Assembly (NCBI GenBank): GCA_014379915.1
Contig: JACMKV010000434.1
Location: forward strand, 1-5,857
Direction: 5' to 3'
DNA: 5,857 bases
Source: Burkholderiales bacterium
GTDB lineage: Bacteria; Pseudomonadota; Gammaproteobacteria; Burkholderiales; JACMKV01
Shown here: positions 1-5,401 of the stretch, piece by piece
Layout: every line of letters begins with the position of its first letter
Numbering within the stretch: the first letter of the stretch is position 1
Notes under the pieces: generated by a model
The model's input: the letters and a program-made list of their open reading frames with translations, nothing else
What the model was told of the DNA's origin: nothing
Databases searched by the model: none
Translations under genes and position numbers: made by a program

Positions 1-132
1 GATTGCGCTCGCCGCGAACCAGCCGATGCCGCTCGATTGATTGTCGCAAACCCGTTATGCTGGGCGAGCTGCTATGAAGATCGCGACACCCTGAAGTTGC
101 GCGGGCTTTATTGGTGTTCCACAAAACGACTG

Positions 133-162
133 CGTGGACGGGCGCATCGTCTTCCGTCCACG
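133..162. repeat. Perfect 9-bp inverted repeat in the phasin leader
   Basis: CGTGGACGG (133-141) and CCGTCCACG (154-162) are exact reverse complements separated by 12 nt. No T-tract follows, so it is not a standard terminator for a gene to the left. It lies about 100 bp before the phasin start and could be an operator or a structured 5' leader element. Its function is unknown. Confidence 0.4.
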
Positions 163-252
163 ATTGTCAAGCGAAGCATGCGGCAACCAGAAGCGATTGC
201 TTCAAACTTTCGAAGCATGTCGCTGTCCTATTCATCTTTACAACAACAACTC

Positions 253-257
253 GGGAG
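253..257 (+). promoter_or_regulatory. Ribosome binding site that fixes the phasin start
   Basis: GGGAG ends 8 nt before the ATG at 266. The same frame is open back to an ATG at 134, but that codon has no comparable site. The extra 44 residues it would add are arginine- and cysteine-rich and unlike the family. The site therefore supports the 266 start. Confidence 0.7.
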
Positions 258-265
258 CAGTACAA

Positions 266-763
266 ATGGATTTTCAAAAATCGCAGCGGACACTGGTCGG
301 AACGATGCCCCTCTGGTGGCAAACGGCATTCAAAATGTGGGAGGTCGCCATGGCTGCGCCGCAGGTCATCGCGCATCGCACTGCGCGCATGGCGGCTGCG
401 GGACATACGCCGAATGCACGCGATCAGCGCGAGTTCAGTCGCATGGGGCAGGAAAAGCTCGAAGCCTTCAGCCAGTCGTGGACGGCAATGGCAACGCAAA
501 TGGCCGCTTTCAATATGCAATTCGCAACGCTGGCGACGCAGCAGTGGTTCAGCGCGTGGACTGCGCTGCCGAGATTGATGTTCGCCGGAACGCCGGCGCA
601 GATGGCAAAAGCGCAGGAGACCTTGCTGCGCAGTATGGCGTCGTCATTTTCATCCGCCGGCAACAAGCAGCTTTCCGATTCATTTTCGCGCATCGCCAGC
701 AAAGGTCTCGCACCCGTGCATAAAACGGCGACTGCAAACGTCAGGCGGCTGCGCGGTTTCTAG
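266..763 (+). CDS. Polyhydroxyalkanoate granule-associated phasin-like protein
   Basis: This encodes a 165-residue, mostly helical protein without signal peptide or membrane segments. It resembles the short phasins annotated as PHA granule-associated in Burkholderia and relatives. Conserved-looking blocks are an N-terminal tryptophan-rich start (PLWWQTAFKMWEVAMA, residues 15-30), a central block (ARDQREFSRMGQEKLEAF, 51-68) and a basic C-terminus (GLAPVHKTATANVRRL, 147-162). The middle (70-130) is rich in Ala, Gln, Met and Phe, as in amphipathic helices that coat granules. Phasins cover intracellular PHA storage granules and limit their size and fusion, so the product is expected at the granule surface. 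The gene stands alone: no phaC, phaA, phaB or phaR is visible, and the next gene converges on it. The assignment is from memory of the family pattern; a generic helical protein is the main alternative. Confidence 0.72.
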   Translation: MDFQKSQRTLVGTMPLWWQTAFKMWEVAMAAPQVIAHRTARMAAAGHTPNARDQREFSRMGQEKLEAFSQSWTAMATQMAAFNMQFATLATQQWFSAWTALPRLMFAGTPAQMAKAQETLLRSMASSFSSAGNKQLSDSFSRIASKGLAPVHKTATANVRRLRGF

Positions 764-809
764 CCTCTCGCGCCCTACCGCCCGCCCGGTGTGAAATGCG
801 GCGCGGCTT

Positions 810-831
810 TTGCGCTGCCCAGGGAGCGCAA
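810..831 (+). terminator. Hairpin downstream of the phasin, weak terminator candidate
   Basis: TTGCGCT (810-816) pairs with AGCGCAA (825-831) around an 8-nt loop, about 47 bp after the phasin stop. A T-rich run (849-857) follows only after 17 further bases, so this is not a classical Rho-independent terminator. It lies between convergent genes, where some transcription end signal is expected. Confidence 0.3.
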
Positions 832-857
832 GTTGAGTCTCCCCGCGCTTTCTTTTT

Positions 858-900
858 CCCCTCCTCTCCTAGGAGGGGCGACACGCAGTGGCGGGGTGAT
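858..900. repeat. Hairpin plus repeat core in the convergent gap
   Basis: CCCCTCCT (858-865) pairs with AGGAGGGG (871-878) over a 5-nt loop. It is followed by ACGCAGTGGCGGGGTGAT (883-900). That second part nearly repeats the hairpin arm at 5246-5262 (ACGCAGTGGCGGGTGGT), with one extra G and one substitution. The combination of a short GC-rich hairpin, an intergenic position and a second copy in the window suggests a dispersed REP-like element. It may also help end transcription of the convergent genes. Confidence 0.45.
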
Positions 901-951
901 GGGATGCGGAACCGCACGCGGTCGGCCGCTCCTGAACGCGAACCTTAAACG

Positions 952-3351
952 CTAGCTCGTTAACGTCTTCGTGCTGCTGTCAACAGTCTCACTATCAGCT
1001 TCCAGCCTGGCCTGGCGGATTTCAACTTCCTTCATCAACGCTTCGGCGCTGTCGCGCAGAGACGCCGCCTCGCGATCGTCGAGTCGGCGCGGTTTGTTGT
1101 CGAGGATGCACAGCGCGCCGATGGCATCGCCCTCCGCTGTCCGAAGCGGCGCGCCGGCGAAGAAGCGGATACCGTTGATTCTGAGCAGCGGATTGTTGGC
1201 GAAGCGATGGTCTTTCCACAGGTCTTCGACGACCAGCATGTCGTTGGCCGCGACGACGTGGCCGCCTAACGACAGGCTGCGCGGAATCTCGCCGGCGGCA
1301 GCGAGTTCCGCCGGCAATCCGACCGCCGATTTCCAGACCTCCCGGTGTTTGTCGATCAAGACGACCGCGGCAATCGGCACTTCGTACTTGCGTACGAGCT
1401 CGCTCGTCACCAAATCGAACGCATCCTCGGGCTCTGCATTCAACAGGCTGAGGTCTTCGAGCGCGGCGCACCTGAGGTCGTCATTCTCGGGAATCGGCGC
1501 CGCCTCCATCGTATCGTCGATCGCTGGGCGCCACAGCACGGTGACCTGATTCGCGGCTTCGGCGAGCGAAGTAACGACATGATCGGCGGTCAGAACGCCG
1601 AGGCGTTTGCGCAGCCTTTCGTCGTCCAGATCGACATGCCACAAGCCGACGATGATTTTCTTTGTCCAGAAACGCGAGCGCAGAACCTTTGTCACCGCAC
1701 GCGCGCGCAACAGCGCATTGGGCGGCAGCGCCGATACACACAGCACTTCCACCGCTTTGCGCTCGGCCGCGTCCAGTTTTTTTTCGAGAATCGCATCGGC
1801 CGATATGACGCGCGCCGGAATCTCGCGGCGTTCCAACAAATGACTCAGCATGCGCGCGATGATCTCGTCGGCCTCGTCGTCGGCCGGCACGCATAATACG
1901 GTGGCGCTGATCGGTCTGCCTGCCTCGGCTGCCGGCCCAACTTCATCGCCCGGCTCGTCGTCGTCGGCCTCCTGTTCGATCTCCTTGCCAATCAGGTTCT
2001 CGATTAGCTCGCGGGTGTTTTTGTGTAGATAGCGTTGCTGCTTGTCGTCGAGCGCGCCGCGCTGGCGGCTTTGCTCGGCGAGACTCAGCGCCGGCACGAT
2101 CATTTCATCGAACAGCGCTTCCAGCGATTTTTCATCGAGGAATTGCTCGGCGTAATCTTCGGCGCCTTCCGAATCCATCGCCAGCATGCGCTGATAAAAG
2201 CGTTCACCCGGCGGCAGCACCGGCTGGTCGCCGAGCAGCACGTCGAGGAACTTCAGATGCGGCACATAGCGCCCGAGCACGATCAGGCAGACCGTCAGCG
2301 GCGTTGACATGAACAGCCCGACCGGACCCCACAGCCAGGTCCAGAACACCGCCGCAACCACAATCGCCATGGTCGAAATGCCGGTACTCGATCCGTACAG
2401 CCACGGCTCGAGCACGTTGTTGGTGACGAGTTCGAGCACCGCGAATAAACCCATCGTCCAAAACAGCATCGACCATCCGGGATCGACCGCGAACGCCAGG
2501 CCCAGCGGCAGGATCATCGCCAGAACCGGGCCCAGGTAAGGGATGAAGCGCAGCACGATGCCGAGGCAACCCCAAAGGATGGCGTACGGCACGCCGATGA
2601 AATGAAGCCCGATGGCGAGCGGCACGCCGTAACACGTGTTGATCAGAAGCTGCGTAACGAGGTAGCGGCTGACGCGCTGGCCGGCATCGTCGAGCGCCTC
2701 GGTCGTGCTCTGCAGTTGACCGGTCCCCGCGAGCCGCAGCAAACGTTCGCGCATGTCTTCGCGCTGCAGCAGCATGAAGATGACGAATACGATCACCAGC
2801 CCCGCGGTTCCGACCGGCCCGGCAACGACGCCCAGCGTATCGCCGATCACGGCAAACGAAGTCGGCTCGGGCTGGTGCACCTCGACCGGGATCGGTTTGT
2901 TTCGTAACGGACGTGCCGGGTCGAGATCTTGCGCGGCTGGCTCGGCTTCCTGCGCGGTGATCTCTTGTTGCAAATCCGCAACCATACGGCCGATCCGATC
3001 AAACGCACCGCCCTCGGTCCCCGTTCTGAACGACTTGATTTTTTCCTGAAGGTTGGATTCGTATTGCGGGATTTCGCCGGCCAGTTTGACCAGCTGCTCC
3101 CCGACCAGCGCGCCGATTGCGCCGATGACCGCGAAGGTGACAGCGACCACAACCAGCACGGCCGGAATCCTCGGGATTTTCCAACGCCGCAGACGCATGA
3201 CCAGCGGCGACAGAATGAAGCTCAGGAGCAGCGATAAAGCCAGCGGAATCGCGATGTCGCGCGCGAAATACAGCAAGGCGATTGCGCCGATGAATGCTAC
3301 CAGCACTGTTGCCGACGAAGCGTTCGGCCGATCGACAGGGAGAGCCATCAC
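952..3351 (-). CDS. AI-2E family transporter with Rossmann-like and GAF C-terminal domains
   Basis: This is a 799-residue inner-membrane protein, about twice the usual 350-380 residues of AI-2E/PerM/TqsA-family (PF01594) proteins. Residues 1-370 form the membrane domain. Hydrophobic segments lie near 14-30, 33-50, 62-84 and 180-197, with several more from 235 to 360, and the family-like block RFIPYLGPVLAMILP is at 268-282. Residues 380-475 are charged and end in an acidic stretch. Residues 481-608 alternate strands and helices like a cobalamin-binding/Rossmann fold (ATVLCVPADDEADEI at 483-497), but the B12 His motif is absent. Residues 630-778 are a GAF domain (DHRFANNPLL, 714-723; IRFFAGAPL, 728-736; IGALCILD, 744-751). 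Family members export small molecules or ions; the substrate here is unknown. The frame begins GTG-ATG (3351/3348) and either could initiate. No clear Shine-Dalgarno is seen. The gene stops at TAG 952-954. Confidence 0.88.
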   Translation of the reverse strand: MMALPVDRPNASSATVLVAFIGAIALLYFARDIAIPLALSLLLSFILSPLVMRLRRWKIPRIPAVLVVVAVTFAVIGAIGALVGEQLVKLAGEIPQYESNLQEKIKSFRTGTEGGAFDRIGRMVADLQQEITAQEAEPAAQDLDPARPLRNKPIPVEVHQPEPTSFAVIGDTLGVVAGPVGTAGLVIVFVIFMLLQREDMRERLLRLAGTGQLQSTTEALDDAGQRVSRYLVTQLLINTCYGVPLAIGLHFIGVPYAILWGCLGIVLRFIPYLGPVLAMILPLGLAFAVDPGWSMLFWTMGLFAVLELVTNNVLEPWLYGSSTGISTMAIVVAAVFWTWLWGPVGLFMSTPLTVCLIVLGRYVPHLKFLDVLLGDQPVLPPGERFYQRMLAMDSEGAEDYAEQFLDEKSLEALFDEMIVPALSLAEQSRQRGALDDKQQRYLHKNTRELIENLIGKEIEQEADDDEPGDEVGPAAEAGRPISATVLCVPADDEADEIIARMLSHLLERREIPARVISADAILEKKLDAAERKAVEVLCVSALPPNALLRARAVTKVLRSRFWTKKIIVGLWHVDLDDERLRKRLGVLTADHVVTSLAEAANQVTVLWRPAIDDTMEAAPIPENDDLRCAALEDLSLLNAEPEDAFDLVTSELVRKYEVPIAAVVLIDKHREVWKSAVGLPAELAAAGEIPRSLSLGGHVVAANDMLVVEDLWKDHRFANNPLLRINGIRFFAGAPLRTAEGDAIGALCILDNKPRRLDDREAASLRDSAEALMKEVEIRQARLEADSETVDSSTKTLTS

Positions 3352-3489
3352 TCAGTCATCGTAGAAAGATCGAAGATACTAAACTGCCGGCTGATCGCCG
3401 CCACCCGTGCGCGTGTAAAACTTTCACCAAGCGTAAATCTTACAAGCAGTTTGCCTTTTCCGAACGAGCATTCAGGGTAACCCCGCCGC

Positions 3490-3528
3490 TTTTTTGAATG
3501 GCACGCAATCTGCGTACCGGAAAAAAAA
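3490..3528. repeat. Hairpin nested between a T-run and an A-run
   Basis: GGCACGCA (3500-3507) faces TGCGTACC (3511-3518) over a 3-nt loop, with one mismatch on the + strand that becomes a G-U pair on the - strand. Outside it, T6 (3490-3495) faces A8 (3521-3528), so the outer arms can pair too. In either orientation the T-run precedes the stem and the A-run follows it, which is the wrong order for an ordinary terminator. On the - strand it lies in the upstream region of the transporter gene. Confidence 0.35.
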
Positions 3529-3795
3529 CTGATGCGCCTGCTTTCCACCTTGACTTGCATCGGCATCGCACCCTCCCCAATCGACCGAAGGAATGTCGAG
3601 ATGAAATCAACTGAACGCGCGCCGGCACCGCTTTCTGACCAGCTCAAAATGGGCATACCCAGTTCCACGCAGTGATCGGCGGCGGTTCGCACGCCGTCAT
3701 CATCGAAGACGCCGATCGAGTGAATCGCGCGATTCGTAAATGGGGGAGAGATATGGGTTTGCACAGCGGCTCGTAGTCGGTCGTAAACGAGTGAT

Positions 3796-3906
3796 GTAGG
3801 TCAGAGTGCCAAGCTCCCTGGCCGTACACGTAGGTCGGGGTGCGAAGCTTCCTGATAAATGCGCTACGAAATCGATAGTCAGGTAGCCTGCTGCAACCTG
3901 ACCTAC
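3796..3906. repeat. REP-like degenerate direct and inverted repeats
   Basis: Two 25-nt units, 3796-3820 and 3830-3854, match at 21 of 25 positions and both begin GTAGGTC; their starts are 34 bp apart. An inverted copy of the unit start, GACCTAC, closes the block at 3900-3906. Within the end, GTCAGGT (3878-3884) pairs with ACCTGAC (3896-3902) over an 11-nt loop. GTAGGTC...GACCTAC ends on intergenic palindromes are common in proteobacterial genomes, which fits a REP/MITE-type element. It sits about 60 bp before the start at 3966 and could affect expression of that gene. Confidence 0.6.
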
Positions 3907-3965
3907 GTGGTTCATTCGAAGCCGCCGCGAAACCACCAAGTCATCGATAAACATCAAGGACCATC

Positions 3966-4818
3966 ATGCGAATCAACAAAAAGAAAAGCGCATTTCCCGC
4001 CAACATCGCCATCGCCTTGAGCATCGCTTCGGCTGCCGCGACATTGCTCGTCGGAACTGCCGCGGCGCAAGAATCGGCTGGGCGCAAACCTCCACTCGCG
4101 ATGCCCGGCGAGAAGCCGCCGCCGGATGCGAAGCCGGCCGCGGGATCAGCGGGAAAGCCGCCATCCGCCGTGCCGTCCGAAAAATCCGCTGCGCAGGCTC
4201 GCAAAAAACCGACGCTGCCGGCAGGCGCAAAACCCGCTCCGTCGAAAGCGCAAAAAACGCCTTCCCGCATGAGCGGCAAGCCCGGCCCGGCTTTATCCGG
4301 CACGCTGCCACACGAAACCGGCCGGCAAACTCGAGCAAGTCGCGGTATTCACAGGTTCGATGCCGACCGGCGTAACGGTCGCGCAGAACGGTCGCATCTT
4401 CATCAACTTTCCGCGCTGGGGCGATCCGGTGCCGTTCACTGTCGCCGAGATAATAGACGGCAAGCCGGTCGCCTACCCGGACGCCGAGATCAACAAGCTC
4501 GATAAAGCGCGTGTCGCCGAGACTTTCGTCTCCGTGCAATCGGTCGTGGTCGATCCGCGCAATCGCCTGTGGGCGCTCGATACCGGCAGCATCGAACTCG
4601 AACCGGTGATTCCGAAAGGCCCGAAACTGGTCGGCATCGATCTCGCGACCAACAAGATATTCAAAACCATCACGTTCCCGCCCGATGTCGTGCACCTGAC
4701 GAGCTACCTGAACGACATTCGCTTCGATCTGCGCAAGGGCAGAGTGAGCTTCCCTCTGTTTTTCGTCTTCCAAGCCCGCGGACTCAAGCCGCCAGTTTTG
4801 GCTCATGCTGAGTCGTGA
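3966..4818 (+). pseudogene. Frameshifted and truncated major royal jelly/Yellow-family secreted protein
   Basis: AAGGA (3956-3960) lies 5 nt before the ATG. The first frame gives a basic N-terminus, a hydrophobic core and a likely signal peptidase site after residue 34 (TAAA|QE), then a Pro/Lys/Ala-rich linker of about 80 residues. Beyond about 4320 the family sequence continues in another frame: GKLEQVAVF just before 4360, then MPTGVTVAQNGRIFINFPRW from 4360, later SVVVDPRNRLWALDTGSIEL and YLNDIRFDLRKG. This is the start of the six-bladed beta-propeller seen in bacterial MRJP/Yellow (PF03022) proteins. Removing one base within about 4300-4320, for example one A of GAAACC, would join the frames. 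Homology ends at FDLRKG (about 4738); the last 25 or so codons to the TGA at 4816-4818 are unrelated sequence. Full-length relatives are roughly 380-420 residues, so over half the propeller is missing. Probably non-functional, though the frameshift alone could be a sequencing error. Confidence 0.75.
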
Positions 4819-4850
4819 TCCAGTCGTGCAGGAACTGAATCGGCGACTTG
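4740..4850. other. Junction segment between two gene remnants, possible IS end
   Basis: These roughly 110 bp match neither the royal-jelly family before them nor the alcohol dehydrogenase after them. On the - strand a frame runs open from the junction at about 4852 to a TGA at 4784-4786, containing SPIQFLHDW and ending EPKLAA. About 45 non-coding bases then precede the propeller breakpoint. That arrangement (protein C-terminus, stop, short non-coding end) fits the 3' end of an insertion sequence, but I do not recognise the element. Plain deletion-junction sequence is the alternative. Confidence 0.3.
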
Positions 4851-4851
4851 T

Positions 4852-5004
4852 TACATGAAGCCGCTGCTCGAAAAAATCCAGGCCGGCGAGATCGATCCGT
4901 CGTTCGTCATCACGCATCGCCTCAAGCTCGAAGACGCTCCCGCCGCGTACAAGACCTTCTGCGACAAAGAGGATGGCTGCATCAAGGTGATGATGACGCC
5001 GTAA
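4852..5004 (+). pseudogene. C-terminal fragment of a zinc-dependent alcohol dehydrogenase
   Basis: The frame reads YMKPLLEKIQAGEIDP, then SFVITHRLKLEDAPAAYKTF, and ends CIKVMMTP before the TAA at 5002-5004. This is the typical last 50 residues of medium-chain zinc alcohol/formaldehyde dehydrogenases that carry the SFVITH...DAP..Y..F...D.CIKV pattern. An intact protein is about 380-390 residues. The catalytic zinc ligands, structural zinc loop and NAD-binding GxGxxG all lie upstream in the family and are absent here. The homology starts at about 4852, right after the junction segment. The ATG at 4855 is an internal methionine of the family and has no ribosome binding site. This is a dead gene remnant. 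Confidence 0.8.
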
Positions 5005-5030
5005 TCATCGCTGTTGATTCGCAGCATTCC

Positions 5031-5063
5031 TGGCGGCGCCCACGGAAGCAGGCAGCGCCGCCA
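5031..5063. repeat. Perfect 9-bp GC-rich hairpin after the dehydrogenase remnant
   Basis: TGGCGGCGC (5031-5039) pairs exactly with GCGCCGCCA (5055-5063) over a 15-nt loop, 26 bp past the dehydrogenase stop. No T-tract follows, so it is not a classical terminator. It could be the old gene's transcription end or a dispersed repeat. Confidence 0.4.
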
Positions 5064-5230
5064 ACGTTGGGGTGCGCGACGCTTGCGCCCTTCGACCAAA
5101 CCGGAGAACCGATTGCCGGACGGCAGCATCGACGTTGTGACCGCAGCGAAGGCGCGGTGTGGGATTCTGCGCAGCCCAAATTTCAGGCGTAACAGCAAGT
5201 CGTTTTATCATCGCCGAGTGGAAGCGCTCA

Positions 5231-5262
5231 ACCACCCCCTCTGCTACGCAGTGGCGGGTGGT
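5231..5262. repeat. REP-like hairpin sharing a core with 883-900
   Basis: ACCACCC (5231-5237) pairs with GGGTGGT (5256-5262). Inside it CC/GG and CTGC/GCAG (5241-5244 with 5248-5251) also pair, leaving a 3-nt TAC loop, one mismatch and one bulged C. The right arm ACGCAGTGGCGGGTGGT recurs nearly unchanged at 883-900. An intergenic position, imperfect palindrome and second copy suggest a dispersed REP-like family. Confidence 0.55.
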
Positions 5263-5401
5263 GCTCTCGGGCGTGGACCTGAAGTTCCTCGGCTCGGGCA
5301 TTCCCGGGCAATCAAACGGCCCGCAATCTGAACATTGCGCGCATTTCAACCCGACGGGCGGCCGCGCAACGGCGCCCAATCTCAACTACAAGGAATCCAA
5401 A

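Larger units (their letters stand above)
1..265. other. Leader region upstream of the phasin gene
   Basis: I see no convincing complete gene here. One frame starting at position 2 reads IALAANQPMPLD and stops at the TGA at 38-40. This could be the last codons of a gene lying to the left, but twelve residues are too few to identify it. Longer open frames through this stretch continue into the phasin region out of frame, or as an unsupported N-terminal extension, and look like chance. The region holds a 9-bp inverted repeat (133-162) and a cluster of GAAGC/GCTTC motifs (173-216), including the 9-bp direct repeat CGAAGCATG at 172-180 and 211-219. No clean sigma-70 promoter could be picked by eye. 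Confidence 0.4.
3352..3965. other. Divergent intergenic region with repeats and a weak ORF
   Basis: These 614 bp separate the leftward transporter from the rightward royal-jelly-family gene and should hold both promoters, but no promoter could be read with confidence. It contains an A/T-flanked hairpin (3490-3528), a 14-bp palindrome GAATCGCGCGATTC (3722-3735) and REP-like repeats (3796-3906). A leftward open frame from a GTG at 3764 to a stop at 3348 (138 codons) overlaps the transporter start as TGATG. Its product matches no family I know and its codon use becomes irregular in the second half, so it is not called as a gene. Confidence 0.5.
5005..5401. other. Intergenic region before the methyltransferase
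   Basis: No supported gene lies here. The methyltransferase frame stays open upstream to a TGA at 5138-5140, but that stretch has no good start and its peptide is not typical of the family. The long frame on the opposite strand (5005-5385) also looks like chance. The region has a 9-bp hairpin (5031-5063) overlapping the palindrome CCAACGTTGG (5061-5070), and a REP-like hairpin (5231-5262). A promoter for the methyltransferase is expected here, but none was clear. Confidence 0.45.

Noticed and set aside
134..265. N-terminal extension of the phasin from the ATG at 134
   Set aside because: It has no ribosome binding site, its sequence is Arg- and Cys-rich and unlike phasins, and the ATG at 266 has GGGAG at good spacing.
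37..723. Long + strand open frame overlapping the phasin in another frame
   Set aside because: Its product is a low-information mix rich in Arg, Gly and Ala with no recognisable motif, and it covers the better-supported phasin frame.
3722..3735. 14-bp palindrome GAATCGCGCGATTC as an operator
   Set aside because: A 14-bp perfect palindrome is not rare enough by chance in nearly 6 kb of GC-rich DNA, and nothing ties it to a promoter.
4300..4330. Programmed ribosomal frameshift in the propeller gene
   Set aside because: No slippery heptamer with a downstream structure was evident, and the gene is also truncated at its 3' end, so mutation or sequencing error is simpler.
3973..4917. 314-codon leftward open frame opposite the propeller pseudogene
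   Set aside because: It is antisense to recognisable signal-peptide and propeller sequence, crosses the frameshift and deletion junction, and shows no family pattern; GC-rich shadow frame.
5005..5385. Leftward 126-codon open frame before the methyltransferase
   Set aside because: Its composition is typical of a shadow frame, it spans two hairpin repeats, and it has no convincing start signal.
5141..5401. In-frame upstream extension of the methyltransferase
   Set aside because: The frame is open, but it passes through the REP-like hairpin, lacks a start with a ribosome binding site, and would bury the signal-like N-terminus.
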